From assembly GCA_027489965.1 (NCBI GenBank), contig JAIXZA010000100.1, positions 1 through 42,855 on the forward strand: DNA of 42,855 nucleotides, read 5' to 3'. Of this stretch, positions 8,217-15,324 are shown piece after piece (the stretch's first letter is position 1; the number at the start of each line of letters is the position of its first letter). The stretch is from Verrucomicrobiaceae bacterium (GTDB lineage Bacteria > Verrucomicrobiota > Verrucomicrobiia > Verrucomicrobiales > Verrucomicrobiaceae). The notes beneath the pieces were generated by a model. That model did not search any database. It was not told where the DNA came from and worked only from the letters and a program-made list of their open reading frames with translations. A program made the translations under genes and the position numbers.

Positions 8217-8244
8217 TTGTCTTTTCGAGGATTACATCTGTAAT
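8217..8244 (+). promoter_or_regulatory. Possible blaI promoter overlapping operator 1
   Basis: TTGTCT (8217-8222) and TGTAAT (8239-8244), spaced 16 bp, could serve as -35 and -10 boxes. The -10 box would lie inside the first palindrome, so a bound repressor would block it. Box quality is moderate and other registers are possible. Confidence 0.4.
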
Positions 8245-8245
8245 C
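8230..8245. promoter_or_regulatory. BlaI-type operator 1
   Basis: GATTACATCTGTAATC: perfect 7-bp arms around a 2-bp centre. The core TACA-N2-TGTA resembles the TACA/TGTA half-sites known for BlaI/MecI operators. It lies 26 bp upstream of blaI, which encodes the expected binding protein. Confidence 0.8.
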
Positions 8246-8249
8246 TCAG

Positions 8250-8265
8250 GATTACAATTGTAATT
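8250..8265. promoter_or_regulatory. BlaI-type operator 2
   Basis: Contains ATTACAATTGTAAT (8251-8264), a perfect 14-bp palindrome preceded by the same G as operator 1. Its centre is 20 bp from that of operator 1, about two helical turns, so two repressor dimers would bind on one face of the DNA. It ends 5 bp before the blaI start codon. The pair implies autoregulation of the blaI operon. Confidence 0.8.
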
Positions 8266-8270
8266 CAAAC

Positions 8271-8675
8271 ATGCCAAGCACTCCAAAAACTCCGGCCGCT
8301 CCCAAAATTTCTGATGCCGAATGGACGGTGATGAAGGTACTGTGGGAGCGTGGCGGCAGCACACTGGCTGAGGTTGTAAAGGATCTGGAAGGCCGACTGC
8401 ATTGGAAACCACGCACCGTTCAATCCTTGATTCGCAGGCTCACCGATAAAGGTGCTCTCGCTGTCGAAACCAGCGGTCGTGAATTCCGTTACTCGCCTGC
8501 CGTCGATCAGGATCAGTGCCAGCATGAGGAGAGCCGCAGTTTTCTCGACCGAGTGTTCAATGGTCGTCTCACACCTTTCGTCGCCGGCATGATGGAGCGT
8601 GACGATGTCACAAAAGACGACCTCGCCGCTCTTCGTGAAATGCTCAACCAAGCCGAGAAGAAACTCAAAAAGTAG
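8271..8675 (+). CDS. blaI: BlaI/MecI/CopY-family repressor
   Basis: A 134-residue winged-helix repressor: ISDAEWTVMKVLWERGGSTLAEVV, then recognition helix WKPRTVQSLIRRLTDKGALAVE and the wing GREFRYSP. A C-terminal helical dimerisation part (LTKDDLAALREMLNQAEKKLKK-like) follows. In the family, a partner BlaR1/M56 peptidase triggers repressor cleavage and induction. Here the M56 gene follows after only 6 bp, and two matching palindromes precede the start. No beta-lactamase lies in the window, so the regulon is probably the operon itself and possibly unlinked genes. The symbol is given for the family; antibiotic sensing is not implied. Confidence 0.93.
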   Translation: MPSTPKTPAAPKISDAEWTVMKVLWERGGSTLAEVVKDLEGRLHWKPRTVQSLIRRLTDKGALAVETSGREFRYSPAVDQDQCQHEESRSFLDRVFNGRLTPFVAGMMERDDVTKDDLAALREMLNQAEKKLKK

Positions 8676-8681
8676 TCCGCT

Positions 8682-10601
8682 ATGAACACCGACACCCTTC
8701 TTCACTGGCTCCTGCGTACCTCCATCGAAGCCAGCATGCTCATCCTCGCCGTGCTTGGACTGCGCCTCATGTTCGGCACTCGCCTCAGCCCCGCTTGGCG
8801 CATTGGATTGTGGATGCTCGTCGGGATGAAACTCATGCTTCCCGCTTTTATTCCCGCTGGCTTCGGTCTCGGCGGCTGGTTTCAGTCCGATGAGACTGTG
8901 CAGGCCTCTTCATCCAAGAATGTCATCGCCTTAGTGCATGGCTCTTCATCCATTATTCCGCTGGATTCAGAAAACCCGCAGATGATCGCTCCTGAACCAA
9001 TCGGTGGGTTTTCTGAATCTGTGGGCATCCTTTCTGCAAACCGGATCCTTCTCACACTCTGGCTCGTCGGAGCCTTCGCCGTTTTTGCAGGCGCAATCAT
9101 CCGCCAGCGTCGATTCGAGTCCTTCCTCCGTCGTCGTCCACGAACGAACGACCCGCATCTCACGTCTCACCTTTCTCGACTCACGCGCCTTCTTGGAATC
9201 CCATCGCCTGAGATCTTCCTCATGCCGTCAGGCACCACGCCGGCCATGGTCGGCGTGCGTGAGCCGAAATTGCTGCTTCCTGAAGATTGGCAGACGCGTT
9301 TTGACGACCGCAGCCTGCGCCACGTCCTTCTGCATGAGTTGCTGCACGTGAAGCAGCATGATCTTCTCTGGAACTGGGTCGCTATCGCATTGCAGGCGCT
9401 GCATTGGTTCAATCCGCTCGTCTGGTTCGTCGTTAGCCGCTTTCAGTCCGACCGCGAGCTGCGTTGCGATGCCGAAGCGCTCGCGCTGCTCTCGCCCGCC
9501 GAGCGTTTGGATTATGGGCACACCCTTCTCCGCATTCAGGAAACCTTTTTCGCACCACCGACCATTGCAGGGTTGGCCCCATGTGTGCGCAACCACCCCA
9601 CCCTGCGGCAACGAATCAGCATGATCGCTCACCCAACCACCCGCCAGCCCTGGCTTCACGCGCTGCTCGTCCTCACGCTCAGCGTGCTGGTCGGCTACTC
9701 CTTCACCACCGCCCGCGCCGTTGAAAAAGAAGTCAAGCCCAAGGTCCGCGAAGGTGAGACAATCAAGAAGCCCGCAGCCACACCTCAATCGACCGACGAT
9801 TCGAACGAAGTTATTATTCGAAAACTGTTACCCCCAGGCACAGAACTAACACGCACCACTTTTCAACAAGACATCATTCAAATTAAAGGTTGGGCACCGA
9901 AATTAGGGCATTTCATTGCACTTAAAGATTCTTTGATAGAGTCACCTGAATTGAAAAATTGGGTCTGGGAAATACCACACCCTGCTTCCGACCCAGATGG
10001 TAGATTGATCTTCTTTTTGACTGCCCACCCAGCTAACCAAAGAGATGACAGCGCTCGAAAGGTCGGCACTGACGACCGCGAATCCGGCACCCCCTCTGCG
10101 GAGCGTGAAGGCGGCAAACCCAATGCCGAACGCGACGGAGGCACCAAAAAGCCCGGCACTCGCGATAGCGAAGGCGAAAAGAAACCCGGCATGCGCGATG
10201 GTGACAAGCCCCGCACTGGCGGACGCGATGGCGAAAAGCCGCGCACAGGTGAGCGTGACGACGATGGCATGAAAAAAGGTGGTGAACGCGATGGCGTAGG
10301 TCGTAAGCCCTCCGCCGAATCCGGTCAAAAGCCCCGCAAAGGCGACGGTGATCGCAAAACAAACTCCTCCGGCGGAACCCTCACCCTCAAAGTTATCGAC
10401 GGCGGTGACACCGTCCTCATCGGCGACGAAAAAGTCCCCATGAACCGCCTCCGCGGCTTCCTCAGCACATACCTCCCCGAGCACCTCGGTGCCCGAGTCG
10501 AAGTCACCGGCAACGACGACACCCCGCTCAAAGCCCTCCACAACACGGTCGATGCCGTCCGCGACAACGGGAACAAAAACGTCGGGATTAAGGCGGAGTA
10601 A
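8682..10601 (+). CDS. M56 (BlaR1-like) membrane metallopeptidase with ExbD/TolR-like C-terminal domain
   Basis: A 639-residue protein. Transmembrane segments lie near residues 10-30, 38-58 and 120-140. The zinc site HELLH is at 218-222, with the downstream glutamate in DRELRCDAEAL, and a further membrane helix lies near 328-346. The BlaR1 penicillin-binding sensor is absent. Instead there is a ~90-residue segment of unknown fold, a ~100-residue Arg/Asp/Lys/Gly low-complexity region with repeats like RDGEKPRTG, and a last ~75 residues (LTLKVIDGGDTVLIGDEKVPMNRLRGFL...ALHNTVDAVRDNGNKNVGI) that match the periplasmic ExbD/TolR pattern. The protein probably senses an envelope signal and inactivates BlaI, which is encoded 6 bp upstream. 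The signal is unknown. Confidence 0.88.
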   Translation: MNTDTLLHWLLRTSIEASMLILAVLGLRLMFGTRLSPAWRIGLWMLVGMKLMLPAFIPAGFGLGGWFQSDETVQASSSKNVIALVHGSSSIIPLDSENPQMIAPEPIGGFSESVGILSANRILLTLWLVGAFAVFAGAIIRQRRFESFLRRRPRTNDPHLTSHLSRLTRLLGIPSPEIFLMPSGTTPAMVGVREPKLLLPEDWQTRFDDRSLRHVLLHELLHVKQHDLLWNWVAIALQALHWFNPLVWFVVSRFQSDRELRCDAEALALLSPAERLDYGHTLLRIQETFFAPPTIAGLAPCVRNHPTLRQRISMIAHPTTRQPWLHALLVLTLSVLVGYSFTTARAVEKEVKPKVREGETIKKPAATPQSTDDSNEVIIRKLLPPGTELTRTTFQQDIIQIKGWAPKLGHFIALKDSLIESPELKNWVWEIPHPASDPDGRLIFFLTAHPANQRDDSARKVGTDDRESGTPSAEREGGKPNAERDGGTKKPGTRDSEGEKKPGMRDGDKPRTGGRDGEKPRTGERDDDGMKKGGERDGVGRKPSAESGQKPRKGDGDRKTNSSGGTLTLKVIDGGDTVLIGDEKVPMNRLRGFLSTYLPEHLGARVEVTGNDDTPLKALHNTVDAVRDNGNKNVGIKAE

Positions 10602-10663
10602 GTTAGGTGCACCTTCGTTCGTTTGTTTAGGCGTTCCCCAATTCATACCAATCCAACAAGGTT

Positions 10664-11296
10664 ATGAACAAAATCACCTGGCGTTTGGTCCTTGGTATTG
10701 GTTTTCTTTGTCTGCCGATTACTTGCATGAACGGGCTTGTGCTCGTCAACATGGTGAACCCCATGGCCATGGGGTTTCTGACGAGCTTCTCGGTTGTTAA
10801 TCAATCGCAAGAGACAGTTTATGTGACTCCAATCGGAACAGTAGGTAGAGAAGGTAAGCGGTATATACTCCCTCTATCACCTTCAGCTAGGTTCTCGCTG
10901 CCATTGACTGGTCCATTTGAGATCACACTGCCATCAGCCGAGAAACATCAGTTCACTTATGATTGGGATGACATCAATTTCTCTGAACTGGCTGTCCGTA
11001 ATGAGCGCGGAGAATGGTTTCAATTGGTGACAGATCCGAACCCAACAAAAAACCAATATCACCAGCCAGAGGCGAAAGAATTCATGATACCGCTGCTCTC
11101 GCAGCTTCCGAAGGCAACTAGTGGCGTAGTGGCTGCTGCTAGGTCTCCCAGAGGGAGGTCTTCAATGTGGTGGACTTGGTTTTTCCTCATCGGACTCCTC
11201 GGTCCAGCTTTGGTCTTCTTAGCACGAAAACGTCTAAACAGATTGCCACCTCCTCTCCCAGCAGTGGCCAATCTAGAAACTACTTTTCAACCATGA
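10664..11296 (+). CDS. Small membrane protein of unknown function
   Basis: A 210-residue protein with a signal-anchor-like helix at residues ~8-38, a ~120-residue extracytoplasmic part rich in strands (VNQSQETVYVTPIGTVGREGKRYILPL..., FEITLPSAEKHQFTYDWDDINFSELAV) and a C-terminal helix (WWTWFFLIGLLGPALVFLA) followed by a positive tail. I recognise no family. It lies 62 bp after the M56 gene, and its stop overlaps the start of the PL10 lyase (ATGA), so it belongs to the blaI operon or is read with it. It is AT-richer than its neighbours. Confidence 0.75.
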   Translation: MNKITWRLVLGIGFLCLPITCMNGLVLVNMVNPMAMGFLTSFSVVNQSQETVYVTPIGTVGREGKRYILPLSPSARFSLPLTGPFEITLPSAEKHQFTYDWDDINFSELAVRNERGEWFQLVTDPNPTKNQYHQPEAKEFMIPLLSQLPKATSGVVAAARSPRGRSSMWWTWFFLIGLLGPALVFLARKRLNRLPPPLPAVANLETTFQP

Positions 11297-12843
11297 ACTC
11301 TTCGTACTTTGGCCTTCGACATTCTTTCGTCATTCTGATCTCGTCATTCGTCATTCCGCCGTTCGCCACGGCCGCGACGCCTGCCGAAGTCTTCGCTGCG
11401 ACGGTCAAGGCCGTCACCTTCTACCACTCCCACGCGGCGTCCCACGGCGGCTACGTTTATCGCTACAGCGCTGACTTCACGCTGCGCGAAGCGGAAGGCA
11501 TTCCCGGTCCAGACACGATCTGGATTCAGCCGCCGGGGACGCCTGCGGTCGCGATGGCGATGTTGGATGCTTATGAAGCCACGAAGGATGCCCAATGCCT
11601 TGCAGCCGCCGTCGAGGCCGCGAGGTGTGTTTCGCGCACGCAGCTCGCTTCGGGCGGTTGGGATTACTCGGGCCACTTCGATGCCAAAGGCCGCGAATCG
11701 AAGCTCTATCGTCGCGATGCGGATGGGAAACTCATTCCACGAAGGCAAACCGCCACACGCGAAGCTGGCTGGCACAACTGGCGTCGTCAGGAGAAACACA
11801 ATTACTCCACTTATGACGATGATGTATCGCAAGCCGCCACTCGCTTGCTGGTGCGAGTCGATCACGCGCTCGGCGGTAAGGATGCCGAGATCACAGAGGC
11901 GGCTGACTTCGCATTGCGCACCATCCTCATGACGCAGTATCCGGCGGGCGGTTGGAGCGCGAATTTCGACGACGCGCCCTCCTCGCCGCCGCCAGCGGAC
12001 AAGTATCCGATCAAACCCGGCAACTACCCCGCCGACTGGCCGCGCAAGTGGCCGAAGGATTTCAGCGGCTGCTATGTGCTCAATGACAACACGCACGCCA
12101 CTTTGATGAGCACGCTGCTGCTCGCCTGGGAGCTTCGCGGCGATCAAAAATACCTCGATGCCGCCAAACGCGGCGGCGATTTCCTCCTGCTCGCGCAGAT
12201 GCCCGATCCACAGCCCGCCTGGGCGCAACAATACAACGCCGAGATGCAGCCCGTGTGGAGCCGCCAGTTCGAGCCCACCGCCATCAGCGGTCGCGAAAGC
12301 CAAGCTGCCATGCGGGCGCTGCTGAAGCTCACCGCTGCAACGGGCGACAAAAAATATCTCGCGCCCGTCGCCAAAGCCACCAGCTACCTCCGCACCGTGC
12401 TCCTGCCCGGCAACCAGCTCGCCCGCTTCTACGAACTCAACACCAACAAGCCCCTCTACTTCGAGCGCGGCGCCGGTGGCAAAGGCTTCGAGCTGACTTA
12501 CTCCGATAAAAAAGCCTCCTCCAATTACGGCTGGGTCTGGGACAGCGAACTCGATGCTCTGCAAGCCACCGGCAGTCAGGTCGCGCGTGGTGAAAAAGTC
12601 ACCTTTCCCCGCACCGAAAAAGAACGTTGGTCCTCTCCACCCACCGACGCCGACATCGCCACTATCCTTAGCGAACAAAACCCCAACGGCTCCTGGACCG
12701 CCACCGACGACGAGCGCGGCATCATGCGCGATGCTAGCGGCAAAAAAACCAAGCCTGCCGGTGGTGTGATCTACAGTCTCGACTTCGTGCAAAATGTGAA
12801 AGCGCTGAGCACCTGGCTGAAAGCGAAAGGAGGGTCCCGATGA
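11293..12843 (+). CDS. Secreted pectate lyase, polysaccharide lyase family 10-like
   Basis: A 516-residue protein. Signal peptide residues ~1-28 (MNSSYFGLRHSFVILISSF...FATAA). The body follows the pectic-acid lyase pattern: GPDTIWIQPPGTPAVAMAMLDAYEATKD, ASGGWDYSGHFD, YSTYDDDVSQAATRLL, LNDNTHATLMSTLLL and ARFYELNTNKPLYF. Family members cleave polygalacturonate by beta-elimination. ATG at 11293 was chosen because it overlaps the previous stop and gives a signal peptide; the upstream extension to 11167 lies over the preceding gene. Related verrucomicrobial and planctomycetal proteins are often annotated as pectic-acid lyases without tested activity, so the substrate is uncertain. Its high GC contrasts with the preceding gene. 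Confidence 0.87.
   Translation: MNSSYFGLRHSFVILISSFVIPPFATAATPAEVFAATVKAVTFYHSHAASHGGYVYRYSADFTLREAEGIPGPDTIWIQPPGTPAVAMAMLDAYEATKDAQCLAAAVEAARCVSRTQLASGGWDYSGHFDAKGRESKLYRRDADGKLIPRRQTATREAGWHNWRRQEKHNYSTYDDDVSQAATRLLVRVDHALGGKDAEITEAADFALRTILMTQYPAGGWSANFDDAPSSPPPADKYPIKPGNYPADWPRKWPKDFSGCYVLNDNTHATLMSTLLLAWELRGDQKYLDAAKRGGDFLLLAQMPDPQPAWAQQYNAEMQPVWSRQFEPTAISGRESQAAMRALLKLTAATGDKKYLAPVAKATSYLRTVLLPGNQLARFYELNTNKPLYFERGAGGKGFELTYSDKKASSNYGWVWDSELDALQATGSQVARGEKVTFPRTEKERWSSPPTDADIATILSEQNPNGSWTATDDERGIMRDASGKKTKPAGGVIYSLDFVQNVKALSTWLKAKGGSR
11327..11356 (+). repeat. Three copies of TCGTCATTC inside the PL10 signal peptide
   Basis: TCGTCATTC occurs at 11327-11335, 11341-11349 and 11348-11356, the last two overlapping. 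The segment encodes the hydrophobic core of the signal peptide (HSFVILISSFVI). The repeat thus both is in frame and supplies the membrane-inserting residues. Confidence 0.7.
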
Positions 12844-13354
12844 GCGCGATAGCGTCCTGGAGTACGTCGGTCCTCAGGCGCATCCGAATGTCCCTCGGCC
12901 TCCGAAAAGCTCCAGAGGGCTGGAGCATTGATTCGCTTCGCTCACCCTCCGGGCAGCCTTTGGCTGTCTATCTCCGCTGCGCTCCGGTTCCAAAACGCTC
13001 ACGCGCTGCTCTTTCCTCCGGCTCGACTAACGCGAGCATACTCCTCGGCGCATAACTGGTGTGGGCAGGTCCTACACTTCATTCAAAGATCGCGGCTTTT
13101 GAAGTCGCCATAGGCTGCTTGAGTTGTGGTTGAGTCTTTTGGCGTACCATCTGCCAAAAGACTCAGCATTTCTGGAAGAGATTCATGAGGTATTTACAAA
13201 GCTGCTCCGAGGTGAGCTGGCTTGGGATCAATCGACGAGTCCAAATTTTCCACTCAGTTTAAAACTCCACACATGAACATTCATCTCCTAGGCGTTGATT
13301 TAATATTATTAAATTACATTTGAATATAATTAAACTTAGATTCAATTATCTTCA
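12844..13354. other. Gene-free stretch with repeat-like sequence, hairpin and AT-rich end
   Basis: About 510 bp between the PL10 gene and the DUF2089 gene. The first ~215 bp (to ~13060) has an irregular, palindrome-rich character (CCTGGAG near 12855 facing CTCCAG near 12911) and an overlapping 71-codon frame that looks like an artefact. A perfect hairpin lies at 13131-13165. The last ~60 bp are very AT-rich and probably hold the promoter of the next operon. The first part recalls interspersed intergenic repeats of Verrucomicrobiota, but I cannot check copies elsewhere. Confidence 0.5.
13131..13165. repeat. Perfect 13-bp inverted repeat
   Basis: TGAGTCTTTTGGC (13131-13143) is exactly complementary to GCCAAAAGACTCA (13153-13165) around the 9-nt loop GTACCATCT. 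No T-run follows on the plus strand, so it is not a standard terminator. A short open frame crosses it (about 13103-13273) but has no convincing start. It may be a mobile-element end, a REP-like element or an atypical terminator of the preceding operon. Confidence 0.75.
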
Positions 13355-13630
13355 ATGAAGCGCTTTCCCGTCACCTGCCCGAGCTGTGAGCATCGACTCC
13401 AGGTCAAGCGGCTCGCCTGCGATCACTGTGGCACCGAGGTGGAGGGGATTTATCCGCTGCCTGTGCTCGCCGCCCTCTCGGCGGAGGATCAGGCCTTCAT
13501 CTGCGACTTCGTCAAAGCCAGCGGCAGCCTCAAGGAAATGGCTGCGCTGCTGAAAGTCAGTTACCCGACCGTGCGCAATCGACTCGATGAAGTCATCGCC
13601 AAGCTCCAACCCACGCCTCCCACGCCATGA
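13355..13630 (+). CDS. DUF2089-family zinc-ribbon/helix-turn-helix protein
   Basis: A 91-residue protein. The N-terminus has two Cys pairs, CPSC (9-12) and CDHC (22-25), forming a zinc ribbon. The C-terminus (ALSAEDQAFICDFVKASGSLKEMAALLKVSYPTVRNRLDEVI) is a sigma-4-like helix-turn-helix. Family members usually sit in front of membrane-protein genes and are thought to be small DNA-binding regulators. It opens a five-gene unit and overlaps the next gene by 4 bases (ATGA). An AT-rich region directly upstream is a likely promoter and operator zone. Confidence 0.9.
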   Translation: MKRFPVTCPSCEHRLQVKRLACDHCGTEVEGIYPLPVLAALSAEDQAFICDFVKASGSLKEMAALLKVSYPTVRNRLDEVIAKLQPTPPTP

Positions 13631-14241
13631 AACTGAGCCAAATTCTCTTCCATCCCTTCGTCCGCATCGCCGGAGGCACTTCGCTAGCCCTTGGCCTTGC
13701 TGCCATAGTGCTCGCGGGCCTCATCGGAGCACCTCAGGGGCTGCATTTCGACGGTGTGCTGGACACTCATGCGGGCAAAAGTGGCCCTTGGTGGTTCTTC
13801 GTGTCCGAGGGCCTGATCGACTGGCTCAGCCTCGCGGTGCTGTTGCTGATTGCAGGCCGGATCATCTCTAAGACCGCTTTCCGCAGCATCGACCTGCTCG
13901 GCACCCAGGCTTTCGCCCGCTGGCCCACTGTGCTGACGGTGCTCGCCTGCCTCACGCCTGGTTTTCATCGTTTCAGTGAGGCGCTCACGAAATCCATCAT
14001 CGGCCTCAAACCCGGCCAAATACCTCAATTACCTCCCGCAGGGCCTGACGCCGTCGTTTTCGGCCTTGTCACGCTTTTCATGCTCGCCTGCACCGTGTGG
14101 ATGGTGGCGCTGATGTGGAAGGCCTTTTCCTACTGCTGCAATCTCCGTGGCGGTAAGGCCGTGGGCACCTTTGTTATCACCCTGCTCCTGGCTGAGCTTC
14201 TTTCGAAAGTGCTCATTGGGCAGCTTTTCAAACTCCTGTAA
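13627..14241 (+). CDS. Multi-pass membrane protein, Yip1-like topology, function unknown
   Basis: A 204-residue protein with about five hydrophobic segments (near residues 17-37, 62-80, 98-113, 140-165 and 182-200). It is highly hydrophobic, with no catalytic motif that I can name; the overall layout recalls Yip1/DUF1282 proteins. Its start overlaps the DUF2089 stop (ATGA) and the next gene begins 12 bp after its stop, so it is part of the same operon. It may be controlled by, or transmit a signal to, the small regulator in front (inference from context only). Confidence 0.75.
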   Translation: MKLSQILFHPFVRIAGGTSLALGLAAIVLAGLIGAPQGLHFDGVLDTHAGKSGPWWFFVSEGLIDWLSLAVLLLIAGRIISKTAFRSIDLLGTQAFARWPTVLTVLACLTPGFHRFSEALTKSIIGLKPGQIPQLPPAGPDAVVFGLVTLFMLACTVWMVALMWKAFSYCCNLRGGKAVGTFVITLLLAELLSKVLIGQLFKLL

Positions 14242-14253
14242 CCAGCAGCGATC

Positions 14254-14784
14254 ATGAAAAAAGGCCTTCTCTCCTGGATCGTCCTCCTGCTGGCGGCAGG
14301 GGCGCTGGTGAAACTGCATCTCGACTTCACGCCGGATCTTCCAGCACGCATCGCCAGCCACTTTGACATGGCGGGCCGTGCCAACGGTTGGCACTTGAGA
14401 GGTGCTTGGGGTTTGGGCACCTTACCGCTGCATCTCGGCACCGCAGTCTTCATCGTTGGTTTGATCAGCTTCATGCACCGGCTACCACCTCACGTCATCA
14501 ATGTGCCGAACCCGGAGTATTGGCGGCAGCCCGCGAACTTCCAAATCGCCTGCCAGTACCTGCGCAGCTGGTCACGCTGGTTCGCCGCCTCCGAGCTCAT
14601 CTGGGCCACTTTTTTCGACCACCAGCTCTTCCTCGCCAATCAACGCCAGCCACCGCACCTCGACTCCCAGGCCATGAACATCCTTCTCGCCGTCGCCATT
14701 CTAGGTTCGCCGATCTTGATCGCAGCGCTGCTCATTCGCTTCAGCCGCATTCCTTCGGATCCAAATAATCCATCCGGTAACTGA
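14254..14784 (+). CDS. DUF1648-domain membrane protein (SdpI-related)
   Basis: A 176-residue protein. The motif LPARIASHFDMAGRANGW (about residues 30-47), just after the first membrane helix, is the DUF1648 signature found in SdpI and related proteins, where it reads like 'P..IP.HF...G.....'. Further helices lie near 55-75, 110-125 and 147-165. SdpI in Bacillus gives immunity to a killing factor by binding a repressor at the membrane; whether this shorter relative does anything similar is unknown. It lies in the middle of the DUF2089 operon. Confidence 0.82.
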   Translation: MKKGLLSWIVLLLAAGALVKLHLDFTPDLPARIASHFDMAGRANGWHLRGAWGLGTLPLHLGTAVFIVGLISFMHRLPPHVINVPNPEYWRQPANFQIACQYLRSWSRWFAASELIWATFFDHQLFLANQRQPPHLDSQAMNILLAVAILGSPILIAALLIRFSRIPSDPNNPSGN

Positions 14785-14820
14785 GCCAGGTTTGAAAGTT
14801 CACTCATAACGCACCGCATC

Positions 14821-15324
14821 ATGACGCACTACCGAGCCACTTGGAGCACTCTGTTACGAATCATCAGCGTGGCGGCCGCGCTGATCTGTGTAGGCGTCGC
14901 TATTCAAGAAAGGCATGCACTGGCCTCCGGCGATTTTCGTAGCCTCGACTTTTGGTTCGGCGTGCTGCCACTGGCGCTGCTCATCGGTGCCGCACTCTGC
15001 ACCGTGCGTGGTTACAGTCTCACGCCAGAGGCCATCCTCATTCACCGCCTCTGCTGGAAAACCAAACTATTGCGACAGGGCCTCGAATCCGCCGAGTATC
15101 AGCCCGACATCCTGCGCCACAGCCTCCGTAGCTTTGGCAACGGCGGTCTCTTTTCCTTCACTGGCTGGTATCACAACCGCACACTGGGTTCCTATCGCGC
15201 CTACGCCACCGACATTCACCGCACTGTGGTCTTGCGCCTGAGTGGAAAAACCATCGTGCTAACGCCGGATGAGCCGGAGCGCTTTGTAAGCGAACTGATG
15301 AGGAAGCAATCTTGCCACCCATGA
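14821..15324 (+). CDS. Bacterial PH-domain membrane protein (bPH_5-like)
   Basis: A 167-residue protein. Two membrane helices (residues ~13-30 and 45-62) are followed by a beta-rich domain: YSLTPEAILIHRLCWKTKLLRQGLESAEYQ, then SFGNGGLFSFTGWYHNRTLGSYRAYATD and RTVVLRLSGKTIVLTPDEPERFVSEL. This matches the bPH_5 family pattern (G-x-G-G-L-F...G-x-Y...LG...Y-x-T-D). The domain probably lies on the cytoplasmic face; its ligand is unknown. Its stop overlaps the start of the AlkD-like gene (ATGA), so the two are translationally coupled. Confidence 0.82.
   Translation: MTHYRATWSTLLRIISVAAALICVGVAIQERHALASGDFRSLDFWFGVLPLALLIGAALCTVRGYSLTPEAILIHRLCWKTKLLRQGLESAEYQPDILRHSLRSFGNGGLFSFTGWYHNRTLGSYRAYATDIHRTVVLRLSGKTIVLTPDEPERFVSELMRKQSCHP

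Noticed and set aside
9942..10646. 234-codon minus-strand frame with hydrophobic repeats
   Set aside because: Antisense of the charged repeat part of the M56 gene; its composition follows from the repeat.
11344..12792. 482-codon minus-strand frame
   Set aside because: Antisense of the GC-rich PL10 gene; the plus strand carries the lyase motifs.
12840..13055. 71-codon frame overlapping the PL10 stop
   Set aside because: Arg/Ser/Leu-rich translation of a palindrome-rich region with no domain; treated as repeat sequence.
13103..13273. Short open frame (LPKDSAFLEEIHEVFTKLLRGELAWD) across the hairpin
   Set aside because: The peptide looks protein-like, but there is no ATG/GTG start at a sensible place and the 13-bp inverted repeat runs through it; at best a remnant.
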